A DNA stretch of 6,362 nucleotides from Fervidifonticultor sp964526945 (GTDB lineage Bacteria; Sysuimicrobiota; Sysuimicrobiia; Sysuimicrobiales; Humicultoraceae). The notes beneath the pieces are model-generated. The model did not search any database and had not been told where the DNA came from. It saw only the letters and a list, made by a program, of their open reading frames with translations. This document shows, piece after piece, positions 1 to 5,542 of this stretch (the first letter of the stretch is position 1; every line of letters starts with the position of its first letter). The stretch spans positions 1 to 6,362 of the forward strand of contig CAZGNA010000153.1 in NCBI GenBank assembly GCA_964526945.1. The letters are read 5' to 3'. Made by a program: the position numbers and the translations under genes.

Positions 1-776
1 CGCGGCCTGTTGCAAATCCTCCCGCCGCCCGATGCCGCCGCGGCACGGCGGGCGTACCGCTCGCCCAGGTAGGCACCGATCACGGCAGGGTCGGCGGCCA
101 CCTCGGCTGGCCGCCCCGTGGCGATGGGCTTCCCGTGGTGCAACACCAGCACCCGGTGGCAGAGGGTCATCACCACCCGCATCATGTGCTCGACGAGGAT
201 GACGGTGACCCCCTGACCGTTGATCCGGCGCACCAGGTCCATCACCTCGGACACCTCGCGGGGCAGCAGCCCCGACATGACCTCGTCCAGCAGCAGCAGC
301 TGCGGCTCCGCGGCCAGGGCGCGGGCCAGCTCCAGCCGCTTGCGTTCGCCGGTGGTGAGCGTGCCGATCTCGTCGTCGGCGCGGTGCTGCATGCCCACCC
401 ACGCCAGCACCTCGTCGGCCCGGCCCAGCGCCTGCGCCATCGACAGGTGGCGGGCGGGGTTGCCGAACCGCGCGCCGATCGCCACGTTCTCCCGCACCGT
501 CATCCCGACGAAGGGCCGCATGATCTGGAACGTGCGCGCGATGCCCAGCCGCGCCACCCGGTGGGGCGGCAGGCCGACGAGCGGCCGTCCGCGGAAGGAG
601 AGCGCGCCCGCGGTGGGGGTATCCAGCCCGCTGATGAGGTTCATCAGGGTCGTCTTGCCCGCCCCATTCGGGCCGATGACCCCGAAGATCTCGCCCTCGG
701 CCACGGTGAAGTCGACGCGGTCGACGGCCACGACACCGCCGAACCGCCGCGTGAGCCCCTGGGCCTGGAGGATCAT
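1..776 (-). CDS. livG: Branched-chain amino acid-type ABC transporter ATP-binding protein (LivG family), partial at left edge
   Basis: This is one of the two cytoplasmic ATPases that normally power a LivHMGF (HAAT) importer. From the ATG at 776 it reads MILQAQGLTRRFGG, the usual LivG beginning. All ABC landmarks are visible: Walker A GPNGAGKTT (residues 35-43), Q-loop Gln84 in RTFQIMRPF, an LTTGE signature followed by RKRLELARAL (140-154), Walker B LLLLDE (160-165) and the H-loop His197 in LVEHMM. The signature departs from LSGGQ, as is common in LivG/LivF proteins. The family's usual end, AYLGE, falls at 235-239. The frame stays open for about 20 more residues, rich in Ala, Arg and Gly, and leaves the window without a stop. 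The start overlaps the stop of the mini-ORF at 773-892 (ATGA), and a G-rich stretch precedes it. The LivG assignment is secure; the transported substrate is not known. Confidence 0.93.
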   Translation of the reverse strand, partial: MILQAQGLTRRFGGVVAVDRVDFTVAEGEIFGVIGPNGAGKTTLMNLISGLDTPTAGALSFRGRPLVGLPPHRVARLGIARTFQIMRPFVGMTVRENVAIGARFGNPARHLSMAQALGRADEVLAWVGMQHRADDEIGTLTTGERKRLELARALAAEPQLLLLDEVMSGLLPREVSEVMDLVRRINGQGVTVILVEHMMRVVMTLCHRVLVLHHGKPIATGRPAEVAADPAVIGAYLGERYARRAAAASGGGRICNRP

Positions 777-892
777 CGCCCCCGCCCCCCGTGCGTCGAC
801 GGCGAGGCCACGCCGCCCGGCCTCCGCCCCCAGGCGCAGAAGACCGTACCGCTCGCCCGCCCGGCGGGCAGCAGCGGCGTCGCCCTCCTCAT
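773..892 (-). CDS. Possible 39-residue mini-ORF coupled to livM and livG by ATGA overlaps
   Basis: The ATG at 892 overlaps the TGA of livM (889-891) as ATGA. The frame then runs 39 codons to a TGA at 773-775, which overlaps the livG ATG (774-776), again as ATGA. A G-rich, Shine-Dalgarno-like stretch (AAGGGGGCGGGGG) precedes the ATG. The predicted peptide is basic and rich in Arg, Gly, Pro and Ala, with one Cys. It has no membrane segment and resembles nothing I recognise. Either it is a real leader or coupling peptide that carries ribosomes across the 112-base livM-livG gap, or it is chance in GC-rich DNA, where long stop-free frames are common. The two exact overlaps are the only support. 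I do not assign a function to the peptide. Confidence 0.3.
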   Translation of the reverse strand: MRRATPLLPAGRASGTVFCAWGRRPGGVASPSTHGGRGR

Positions 893-1968
893 CCCCCGCC
901 CCCTTCGGCGCCCCGCGCGACGGTCCACGCCGGCGCGCGCCCCCAGCGCAGCCCGCGCAGCGTCGGCACGACCCCGCCGGGGAGGAACAGCACGATGAGC
1001 ACCATGGCCACGCCGAAGACCGCCAGGTGGCCGTGCAGGAACCGGCTCCAGACCAGCACGCTCAGGATGTGGAGGGCGAACGCGCCGACCAGCGGGCCGG
1101 CCACCGTGCCCGGGCCGCCCAGCAACATCATCATGAAGTACTCGGTCCCCATCACGACGTCGAACACGATCCGGGGCTCGATGAAGCTCTGCCAGACGGC
1201 GTAGACGCCGCCGACGAGGGCGGTGCAGGCCGCGCTCAGGGCCCACGCCAGCACCTTGTACAGCATGGTGTTGACGCCCATGGCGGCGGCGGCCTCCTCG
1301 TCGGCCTTGAGCGCCCGCAGGCCGTAGCCCAGGCTGCCGCGCGCGACGAGGGCGGCCACGCCGGTGTAGGCGAGCATGAGGCCGAACATCACGAAGTACA
1401 TGACGAGGGAGAAGACGCGGGGATCGATGCGCACCAGCGGGATGTTCATGCCCGCGCCGCCGCCCAGGGCGGCGACGTTGGTGACGAGCTCGCGGGTCCC
1501 CTCCATCAGGCCGATGGTCGCGATCGCGAAGTAGTGCCCCTTCAGCCGGAGGATCGGCACGCCCACCGTCGCCGCCACCGCGGCCGCCACCGCCGCCCCG
1601 GCGACCACCGCGAGGGGCAGCGGCACGCCGTGCTGCATGGCGAACCCCGTGGTGTAGGCGCCCAGCCCGAAGTAGAGCACGTTGCCGAAGTCGGCGCGGC
1701 CGCCAAACCCGGCGATGAGGTTCAGGCTCTGGGCCAGCGCGGCGAACATGAACGTGCTGGTGAGGATCCGCAGCCAGTAGCCGCTCAGCCCCCACGGCAC
1801 GACCAGCGCTGCGGCCAGGGCGACGCCCAGGACGAGCCACACGGCCACCCGCCCGGCAACACGCCTGTCGTGCCGCCCGCCGGCCGCGTTCCCGCGGCGC
1901 AGGTCCGTGGCAGCGACCGCGGTGCCCTCCCCGGGGCTGCCCCTCGGTGTTCGCGCGGTCATCCGCAT
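889..1968 (-). CDS. livM: Branched-chain amino acid-type ABC transporter permease (LivM family)
   Basis: This is the second integral membrane subunit of the HAAT importer, expected to pair with LivH in the inner membrane and dock onto LivG/LivF. The 359-residue product has a polar, Arg/Gly-rich N-terminal tail of about 40 residues. A first hydrophobic segment follows (WLVLGVALAAALVV), then the family's conserved stretch SLNLIAGFGGRADFGNVLYF and GLGAYTTG. A run of further hydrophobic helices follows, with the cytoplasmic ATPase-contact region around LGYGLRALKADEEAAAAMGV. It ends in the typical FLPGGVVPTLRGL. Length is within the usual 300-420 residues. The ATG at 1968 is preferred because AGGGGG lies 6 bases upstream; a second in-frame ATG at 1962 is less well spaced. 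It lies 153 bases after livH in the same direction, so probably in one operon. A weak hairpin at 2046-2060 in that gap has no T-run. Confidence 0.93.
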   Translation of the reverse strand: MRMTARTPRGSPGEGTAVAATDLRRGNAAGGRHDRRVAGRVAVWLVLGVALAAALVVPWGLSGYWLRILTSTFMFAALAQSLNLIAGFGGRADFGNVLYFGLGAYTTGFAMQHGVPLPLAVVAGAAVAAAVAATVGVPILRLKGHYFAIATIGLMEGTRELVTNVAALGGGAGMNIPLVRIDPRVFSLVMYFVMFGLMLAYTGVAALVARGSLGYGLRALKADEEAAAAMGVNTMLYKVLAWALSAACTALVGGVYAVWQSFIEPRIVFDVVMGTEYFMMMLLGGPGTVAGPLVGAFALHILSVLVWSRFLHGHLAVFGVAMVLIVLFLPGGVVPTLRGLRWGRAPAWTVARGAEGGGG

Positions 1969-1974
1969 CCTGTG

Positions 1975-1980
1975 CCCCCT
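1975..1980 (-). promoter_or_regulatory. Ribosome binding site of livM
   Basis: AGGGGG on the minus strand lies six bases before the ATG at 1968. It favours that ATG over the in-frame ATG two codons later. Confidence 0.55.
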
Positions 1981-2121
1981 CGCCGCGCCCCGGCACGCAT
2001 CTGCCTCCCGTCGTTGGAGAGCGGCCGGGCATGGATCGGGCGCGGGCGGGAGCTTCCCGTCCCGACGAACACTTGCGTCCCGCCGAGAGCCGACGCGGAC
2101 ACCACGAACCCGTCGCCTCCC

Positions 2122-2994
2122 TCACTTCACCTCGGCGAAGAACTTCTTGCCGAGAATGCCCTCGGGGCGCAGCACGAGCACGAGCAGCAGCAGCGCAAAC
2201 CCCAGCGCCTGCTGGTACGACGGCCCCAGCACCGCCGCCCCCAGCGACTCGGCCAGCCCGAGCAGCAGGCCGCCCACGAGCGCCCCCTGGACGGTCCCCA
2301 ACCCGCCCAGCGTGGCGATGACGAACGACTTGCCGATGAAGGTGTTGCCCATGAACGGCGAGATCGTGATCACCATGGCAAGCATCGAGCCCGCCGCCCC
2401 CGCCAGCGCCGCGCCGATGCCGAACGTCACCGCGTAGATCTGGTGGATGTCGACCCCGCACAGCTGCGCCGCCTGGCGGTTGAGCACGGTGGCGCGAATG
2501 GCGCGCCCCATGCGGGTCGCGGTCAGGAACAGGTGCAGGGCGGCGATGAGCGCCAGGGCGATGGCGAGGATCGCCAGCCGCTGGTAGGGGATGACCAGAC
2601 CACCGAGGCTCAGGCCGCGCCCCGCGTAGGGCGGCGTCACCGATCGGTAGTCGGCCGAGAACGCCAGCAGCGCCGTGTCGATGAGGAACAAAGAGAGGCC
2701 GAACGTCAGCACCAGCGTCATGAACACGCCGTGGGCGATGACCCGGTTGATGAGCACCCGCTGGATCACGTAGCCCACGACGAACAGGGTGAGCATCGCG
2801 ATCGGGATGGTGAGGAACGGGTCGAGGCCAAAGCGCGAGAACAGGAAGAAGGTGACGTAGGCCCCCAGCATCACCGACGCGCCGTGGGCGATGTTGATGA
2901 TGTTGAGCACGCCCCACACCAGGGAGAACCCCGCGCCGACGGCGGCGTAGATCCCGCCCAGCAGGACGCCGTTCACCAGGACTTGGGGAGTCAT
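2122..2994 (-). CDS. livH: Branched-chain amino acid-type ABC transporter permease (LivH family)
   Basis: This is the first membrane subunit of the HAAT importer. From the ATG at 2994 it encodes 290 residues, the normal LivH length. It begins MTPQVLVNGVLLGGIYA and carries the conserved LNIINIAHGA (residues 30-39) followed by MLGAY. Hydrophobic helices follow throughout. The ATPase-contact loop is MGRAIRATVLNRQAAQLCGVD (about 162-182), and the late GGLGTVQGALVGGLLLGLAE is typical. The end, LRPEGILGKK, is also the family norm. An in-frame ATG at 3024 would add ten residues (MGCSGGGQPT), but an AGGAGG-type site lies nine bases before 2994 and overlaps those codons, so the shorter form is chosen. 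It is the first gene of the leftward operon. The binding-protein gene often found upstream is absent; a gene-free region and a divergent amidohydrolase lie there instead. Confidence 0.94.
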   Translation of the reverse strand: MTPQVLVNGVLLGGIYAAVGAGFSLVWGVLNIINIAHGASVMLGAYVTFFLFSRFGLDPFLTIPIAMLTLFVVGYVIQRVLINRVIAHGVFMTLVLTFGLSLFLIDTALLAFSADYRSVTPPYAGRGLSLGGLVIPYQRLAILAIALALIAALHLFLTATRMGRAIRATVLNRQAAQLCGVDIHQIYAVTFGIGAALAGAAGSMLAMVITISPFMGNTFIGKSFVIATLGGLGTVQGALVGGLLLGLAESLGAAVLGPSYQQALGFALLLLVLVLRPEGILGKKFFAEVK

Positions 2995-3002
2995 CGTCGG
3001 CT

Positions 3003-3012
3003 GCCCTCCTCC
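3003..3012 (-). promoter_or_regulatory. Strong ribosome binding site of livH
   Basis: On the minus strand this reads GGAGGAGGGC, nearly ideal against the 16S rRNA tail. It stands about nine bases before the ATG at 2994 and decides that start over the ATG at 3024. Confidence 0.75.
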
Positions 3013-3267
3013 GGAGCAGCCCACACGCCCGCCCGCCGCCCGGTCCGCGCACCGAGCGCACGCGCCGCGGCACCGTTGCTGTCTCCGGAAGCGTGTCGCC
3101 TTCTCTTCGGCGCACCCCGCTGCCAGCCCTGCGGGCGGGGGTGCCCGTCCTGCTACCCGACGACGATCATGGCGCCGCCCACGGCCCTGCCGTCGCCCGC
3201 TCTCCGGCGGTCATCGCAAAGTACGGCAGCCCGACGACGATGATGGCGCTGCCAACGACCCTGCCGT

Positions 3268-3282
3268 GCCTCCACGTGAGGC
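3268..3282. promoter_or_regulatory. CACGTG-centred near-palindrome, copy 1 (possible operator)
   Basis: The sequence GCCTCCACGTGAGGC has GCCT and AGGC arms around a CACGTG core, with one base missing from the right side compared with copy 2. It lies inside the tandem repeat between the divergent genes. Its dyad symmetry and location would suit a dimeric repressor or activator, but it may simply be part of the repeat. Confidence 0.22.
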
Positions 3283-3338
3283 GAGGTGACTGTGGTCGGC
3301 AGCCCGAAGCGCCCGCGGTGTCGCCGCTGCCAGCCAGT

Positions 3339-3354
3339 GCCTCCACGTGAAGGC
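3339..3354. promoter_or_regulatory. CACGTG-centred near-palindrome, copy 2 (possible operator)
   Basis: GCCTCCACGTGAAGGC is a 16-base dyad in which only one base pair fails to match. It lies 71 bases from copy 1 and about 175 bases before the amidohydrolase start. Spacing close to a whole number of helical turns would let bound proteins face the same side. This is inference from symmetry only. Confidence 0.22.
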
Positions 3355-3528
3355 GAGGTTGCTGTGATCGGCCATCCGACCTCGCTCCCGTCGTCGCCAC
3401 CGGCGACGCCGCGATCGCCCGCGTCGGGTGACGACCGTCCGTCCCCGCCACGCTCGTCCACATCGACAGGGCGCGGCGGCCGGGCGTCGAACTCCACGAT
3501 GGCAGTCCACGGCAACCGCCAGATCGCC

Positions 3529-5124
3529 ATGGCCACCTTCGACCTCGTCATTCGCGGCGGCCGGATCGTCGACGGCACCGGCACCCCGTGGTACCGCGCC
3601 GACGTCGGCATCGCCGGCGGCCGCATCGCCGCCCTGGGCCGTCTCGACGGCACCAACGCCCGCGAGGTGCTCGACGCCCACGACCACGTGGTCGCCCCGG
3701 GCTTCATCGACGTGCACACCCACTCCGAGCTGCGCCTGCTGACCGACCCGCTGCTGCCGCCCAAGATCCGCCAGGGCGTCACCACCGAGATCATCGGCCT
3801 CGACGGCCTCTCGCTGGCGCCGCTGACCGACGCCACCGCCACCACCCTCCCGGCGCGCCTGGCCGGGCTCGCCGGCACCGCCGACGTGGCGTGGACGTGG
3901 CGCACCGTGGGCGAGTTCCTGGCCCGACTGGAGGCCGCGCGCCCCGCCCCCAACGTCGCCTACCTCGCGCCCCACGGCACCATACGGGCCGCGGTCGCCG
4001 GGTTCGAGGCCCGGCCGCTGACCGCCGACGAGCTGCGCCGGGCCCAGGCGTTGCTGCAGGCCGCCTTCGACGACGGCGTCGTCGGGTTCTCCACCGGCCT
4101 GATCTACCCGCCGTGCAGTTTCGCCGACGCCGACGAGCTCGTGGCGCTGTGCACGGTGGCGGGGCGCGCGGGGGCGCCCTTCGTGGTGCACGTGCGCAAC
4201 GAGAGCGAGCACGTGCTCGAGGCCATGGACGAGGTGCTCGACGTCGCGCGCCGCAGCGGCGCCCCCCTGCACGTGTCGCACCTGAAGGCCGCCGGCCGGC
4301 GCAACTGGGACAAGCTGACCGTGGTGCTCGAGCGCTTCGACCGCGCCCGCGCCGCCGGCGTCGAGGTCACCTTCGACCAGTACCCGTACGCGGCCGGCAG
4401 CACCTTCCTCAGTGCCCTGCTGCCGCCGTGGGCCCACGACGGCGGCACGGCAGCGTTGCTCGAGCGCCTGCGCGATGCCCAGACCCGCCGGCGGCTGGCC
4501 GACGAGCTCGAGCAGCCCGGCCGCTGGGAGAACTTCGTCTACGCCTGCGGGTGGGAGGCCGTGCAGGTGGCCGCCGTGCGCACCGAGGCCAACCGCTGGT
4601 GCGAGGGGCGGCGGCTGCCCGAGATCGCGGCGGCCCGCGGGCAGTCCCCGGCCGAGGCGCTCTTCGACCTCCTCGTCGAGGAAGACGGCGCGGTCACCAT
4701 GATCGTCTTCTGGGGCGAGGAAGCCCGCATCACCGAGGCCATGTGCCACCCTCTCCAGATGGTCGGCAGCGACGGCATCTTCGGCGGCAAGCCCCACCCG
4801 CGCCTCTACGGCACGTTCCCGCGGGTGTTGGGTCCCTACGTACGCACCGGCACCCTGCGCCTGGAGGACGCCATCCGGCGCATGACCGCCGCGGCCGCGC
4901 AGCGGTTCGGCCTCGTCGGCCGCGGGCTGCTCGTGCCGGGCGCCTGGGCAGACGTCGTCGTCTTCGACCCGGTGACCGTCGCCGACCGCGCCACCTACGA
5001 GGAGCCCCACCAGTACCCGGTGGGGATCCGCCACGTGCTGGTCAACGGCACGCCCGTCGTGCGCGACGGCCAGGTCACCGGCGCGCGGCCGGGGCGGGTG
5101 CTGCGGTGGCGGCGGTCAGCGTGA
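3529..5124 (+). CDS. N-acyl-D-amino-acid deacylase (D-aminoacylase) family amidohydrolase
   Basis: A metal-dependent hydrolase of the amidohydrolase superfamily, expected in the cytoplasm. Characterised relatives cleave N-acyl groups from D-amino acids. The 531-residue product starts MATFDLVIRGGRIVDGTGTP, the usual small N-terminal beta-domain. The barrel follows, with VAPGFIDVHTH giving His63 and His65. His221 (HVRNE), His251 (in HVSHLK, 248-253) and Asp415 (VGSDGIFG) match the other family ligands, and 29- and 30-residue ligand spacings are kept. The family cysteine, expected at residue 92, is Asp (IGLDGLSLAP), so the metal site differs from the Alcaligenes-type enzyme. The end, with GADVVVFDP-like AWADVVVFDP, returns to the beta-domain. 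I chose the ATG at 3529 because homology begins there; an in-frame ATG at 3499 would add ten residues. Neither start has a clear ribosome binding site. It is divergent from the liv operon. The exact substrate is not known; a D-aminoacylase label is family-level only. Confidence 0.9.
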   Translation: MATFDLVIRGGRIVDGTGTPWYRADVGIAGGRIAALGRLDGTNAREVLDAHDHVVAPGFIDVHTHSELRLLTDPLLPPKIRQGVTTEIIGLDGLSLAPLTDATATTLPARLAGLAGTADVAWTWRTVGEFLARLEAARPAPNVAYLAPHGTIRAAVAGFEARPLTADELRRAQALLQAAFDDGVVGFSTGLIYPPCSFADADELVALCTVAGRAGAPFVVHVRNESEHVLEAMDEVLDVARRSGAPLHVSHLKAAGRRNWDKLTVVLERFDRARAAGVEVTFDQYPYAAGSTFLSALLPPWAHDGGTAALLERLRDAQTRRRLADELEQPGRWENFVYACGWEAVQVAAVRTEANRWCEGRRLPEIAAARGQSPAEALFDLLVEEDGAVTMIVFWGEEARITEAMCHPLQMVGSDGIFGGKPHPRLYGTFPRVLGPYVRTGTLRLEDAIRRMTAAAAQRFGLVGRGLLVPGAWADVVVFDPVTVADRATYEEPHQYPVGIRHVLVNGTPVVRDGQVTGARPGRVLRWRRSA

Positions 5125-5155
5125 GCCGTCTGGCGCACCGCATCCGCTAACGCAA

Positions 5156-5174
5156 GCCTCCTGGCGCTGGAGGT
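5156..5174 (+). terminator. Weak hairpin after the amidohydrolase
   Basis: CCTCC (5157-5161) can pair with GGAGG (5169-5173) across a seven-base loop, with a G-T pair at the base. It starts about 32 bases after the stop. There is no T-run, so it is at best a weak or factor-assisted terminator. Confidence 0.2.
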
Positions 5175-5206
5175 GCGCGCGGGATGCGCGGTCGGGCCGA
5201 GGGACG

Positions 5207-5237
5207 CAGGCCGATTCTCCTTGGTGTGATGGACTGC
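5207..5237. repeat. 31-base perfect direct repeat, copy 1
   Basis: The copy starts CAGGCCGATTCTCC and ends GGTGTGATGGACTGC, and is identical to 5279-5309. The 41 bases before it are only loosely similar to the 41 bases before copy 2, apart from a shared GGAC next to the repeat. It has no clear internal dyad. On the minus strand it contains AAGGAG, which resembles a ribosome binding site but is followed by no recognisable gene. Confidence 0.9.
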
Positions 5238-5278
5238 GCGCCGGGCCCGGGCAAGGGCGGCGGAGCGGGACAAGGACC

Positions 5279-5309
5279 CAGGCCGATTCTCCTTGGTGTG
5301 ATGGACTGC
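5279..5309. repeat. 31-base perfect direct repeat, copy 2
   Basis: Identical to 5207-5237 and exactly 72 bases from it, leaving a 41-base GC-rich spacer. It ends 14 bases before the ATG of the small coiled-coil ORF at 5324, so it could lie in that gene's leader. No third copy was found on either side. Confidence 0.9.
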
Positions 5310-5323
5310 AAGGGAACGGTGCC

Positions 5324-5542
5324 ATGGGCATGGATGCCATCGAGGTGAGGCTCGCCCGGCTCAAGGGGGCCAAGGAGGAGAATCGCCAGGCGCCTCGGCA
5401 CGATCGAAGACCGCCTGGCGCGCCTCGAGACCAAGGTCGACGCCACTTCTCCGGGTATGACGGCATGGACGTGCAGGGAGTCCGCATCTCGACGCCAGTC
5501 GAGTACCTCAGGCTCAGAGGCGAGGCGGTGCCGCGCTCTTAG
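5324..5542 (+). pseudogene. Frameshifted small coiled-coil protein gene (probable remnant)
   Basis: The first frame gives MGMDAIEVRLARLKGAKEEN followed by Arg-Gln, a charged helix with Ile/Leu spaced as in a coiled coil. After Gln22 (5387-5389) this frame turns into an unlikely Pro/Arg-rich stretch. The next frame, from 5391, instead continues the helix as RLGTIEDRLARLETKVDA, again with Leu/Ile/Val at heptad positions. One extra base near 5390, or two missing, would explain the switch. Small bacterial hypothetical proteins with repeated RLxxLE/RLARLE helices and a following membrane anchor are familiar, but no anchor is left here. The last part of the first frame (from about 5447, SGYDGMDVQGVRISTPVEYL) is of different character. 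It stops at TAG 5540-5542, overlapping the rmuC stop. A weak AAGGGAA lies about ten bases before the ATG. Function unknown. It could also be a genuine 72-residue ORF, which I think less likely. Confidence 0.45.

Larger units (their letters stand above)
3156..3378. repeat. Degenerate tandem repeat, period about 71-74 bases, about three units
   Basis: A 38-base segment at 3156-3193, starting CCCGACGACGAT, recurs at 3230-3267 with about four mismatches, 74 bases on. The segment at 3266-3306, starting GTGCCTCCACGTGA, recurs at 3337-3378 with one inserted base and a few substitutions, 71 bases on. Because the second half of one pair is the first half of the next, the whole is best read as units starting near 3156, 3230 and 3302, with CCCGA marking each start. 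Copies diverge in different parts, so the array is old or under partial constraint. Whether it is structural, regulatory or a member of a dispersed family cannot be told here. Confidence 0.75.
2995..3528. other. Gene-free divergent intergenic region between livH and the amidohydrolase
   Basis: About 530 bases separate the two divergent start codons. Both strands have open frames here, but their products are low-complexity Arg/Ala/Pro/His peptides unlike any family I know, so I regard them as GC-rich shadows. The region must hold the promoters of both transcription units, yet I found no convincing -35/-10 pair. The part 3156-3378 is a degenerate tandem repeat. The part 3379-3528, just before the amidohydrolase, shows nothing I can name. 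I did not find a substrate-binding protein gene, a regulator gene or a tRNA here. Confidence 0.6.

Noticed and set aside
2046..2060. Hairpin CGGGA-GCT-TCCCG between livH and livM as terminator or attenuator
   Set aside because: The stem is only five pairs, with no T-run on the minus strand, and such stems are common in GC-rich spacers.
773..3115. Long minus-strand frame of 780 codons covering livH and livM
   Set aside because: It is in another frame than the real permease genes and gives Arg/Gly/Pro/Ala-rich translation without hydrophobic segments. Only its last 39 codons are discussed, as the mini-ORF.
220..3243. Very long plus-strand open frame (about 1000 codons) across the liv operon
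   Set aside because: It is antisense to three clear transporter genes and gives a low-complexity Arg/His/Asp/Gln-rich product. It is an artefact of high GC.
3093..3350. Short plus-strand ORF in the divergent region
   Set aside because: It runs through the degenerate tandem repeat, has no good ribosome binding site, and the peptide resembles no known family.
3211..5034. 607-codon minus-strand frame opposite the amidohydrolase
   Set aside because: Its product rich in Gly, His, Val and Glu mirrors the coding strand, and the plus strand has clear catalytic motifs.
5207..5309. CRISPR array
   Set aside because: There are only two repeats and one spacer, no cas gene is in view, the repeat has no dyad, and part of the flank (GGAC) is shared too. 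Kept as a direct repeat, not called CRISPR.
3156..5309. Common origin of the two repeat arrays because both have a period near 72 bases
   Set aside because: The unit sequences do not align in either orientation, so the shared period is probably chance.
5371..5388. Inverted third copy of the 31-base repeat inside the coiled-coil ORF (CCAAGGAGGAGAATCGCC)
   Set aside because: It resembles the reverse complement of the repeat only with a three-base insertion over a short length, and the ORF's codons explain it.
5116..5487. Minus-strand ORFs across the 31-base repeats
   Set aside because: They contain the repeat translated twice and low-complexity sequence, and match nothing recognisable.
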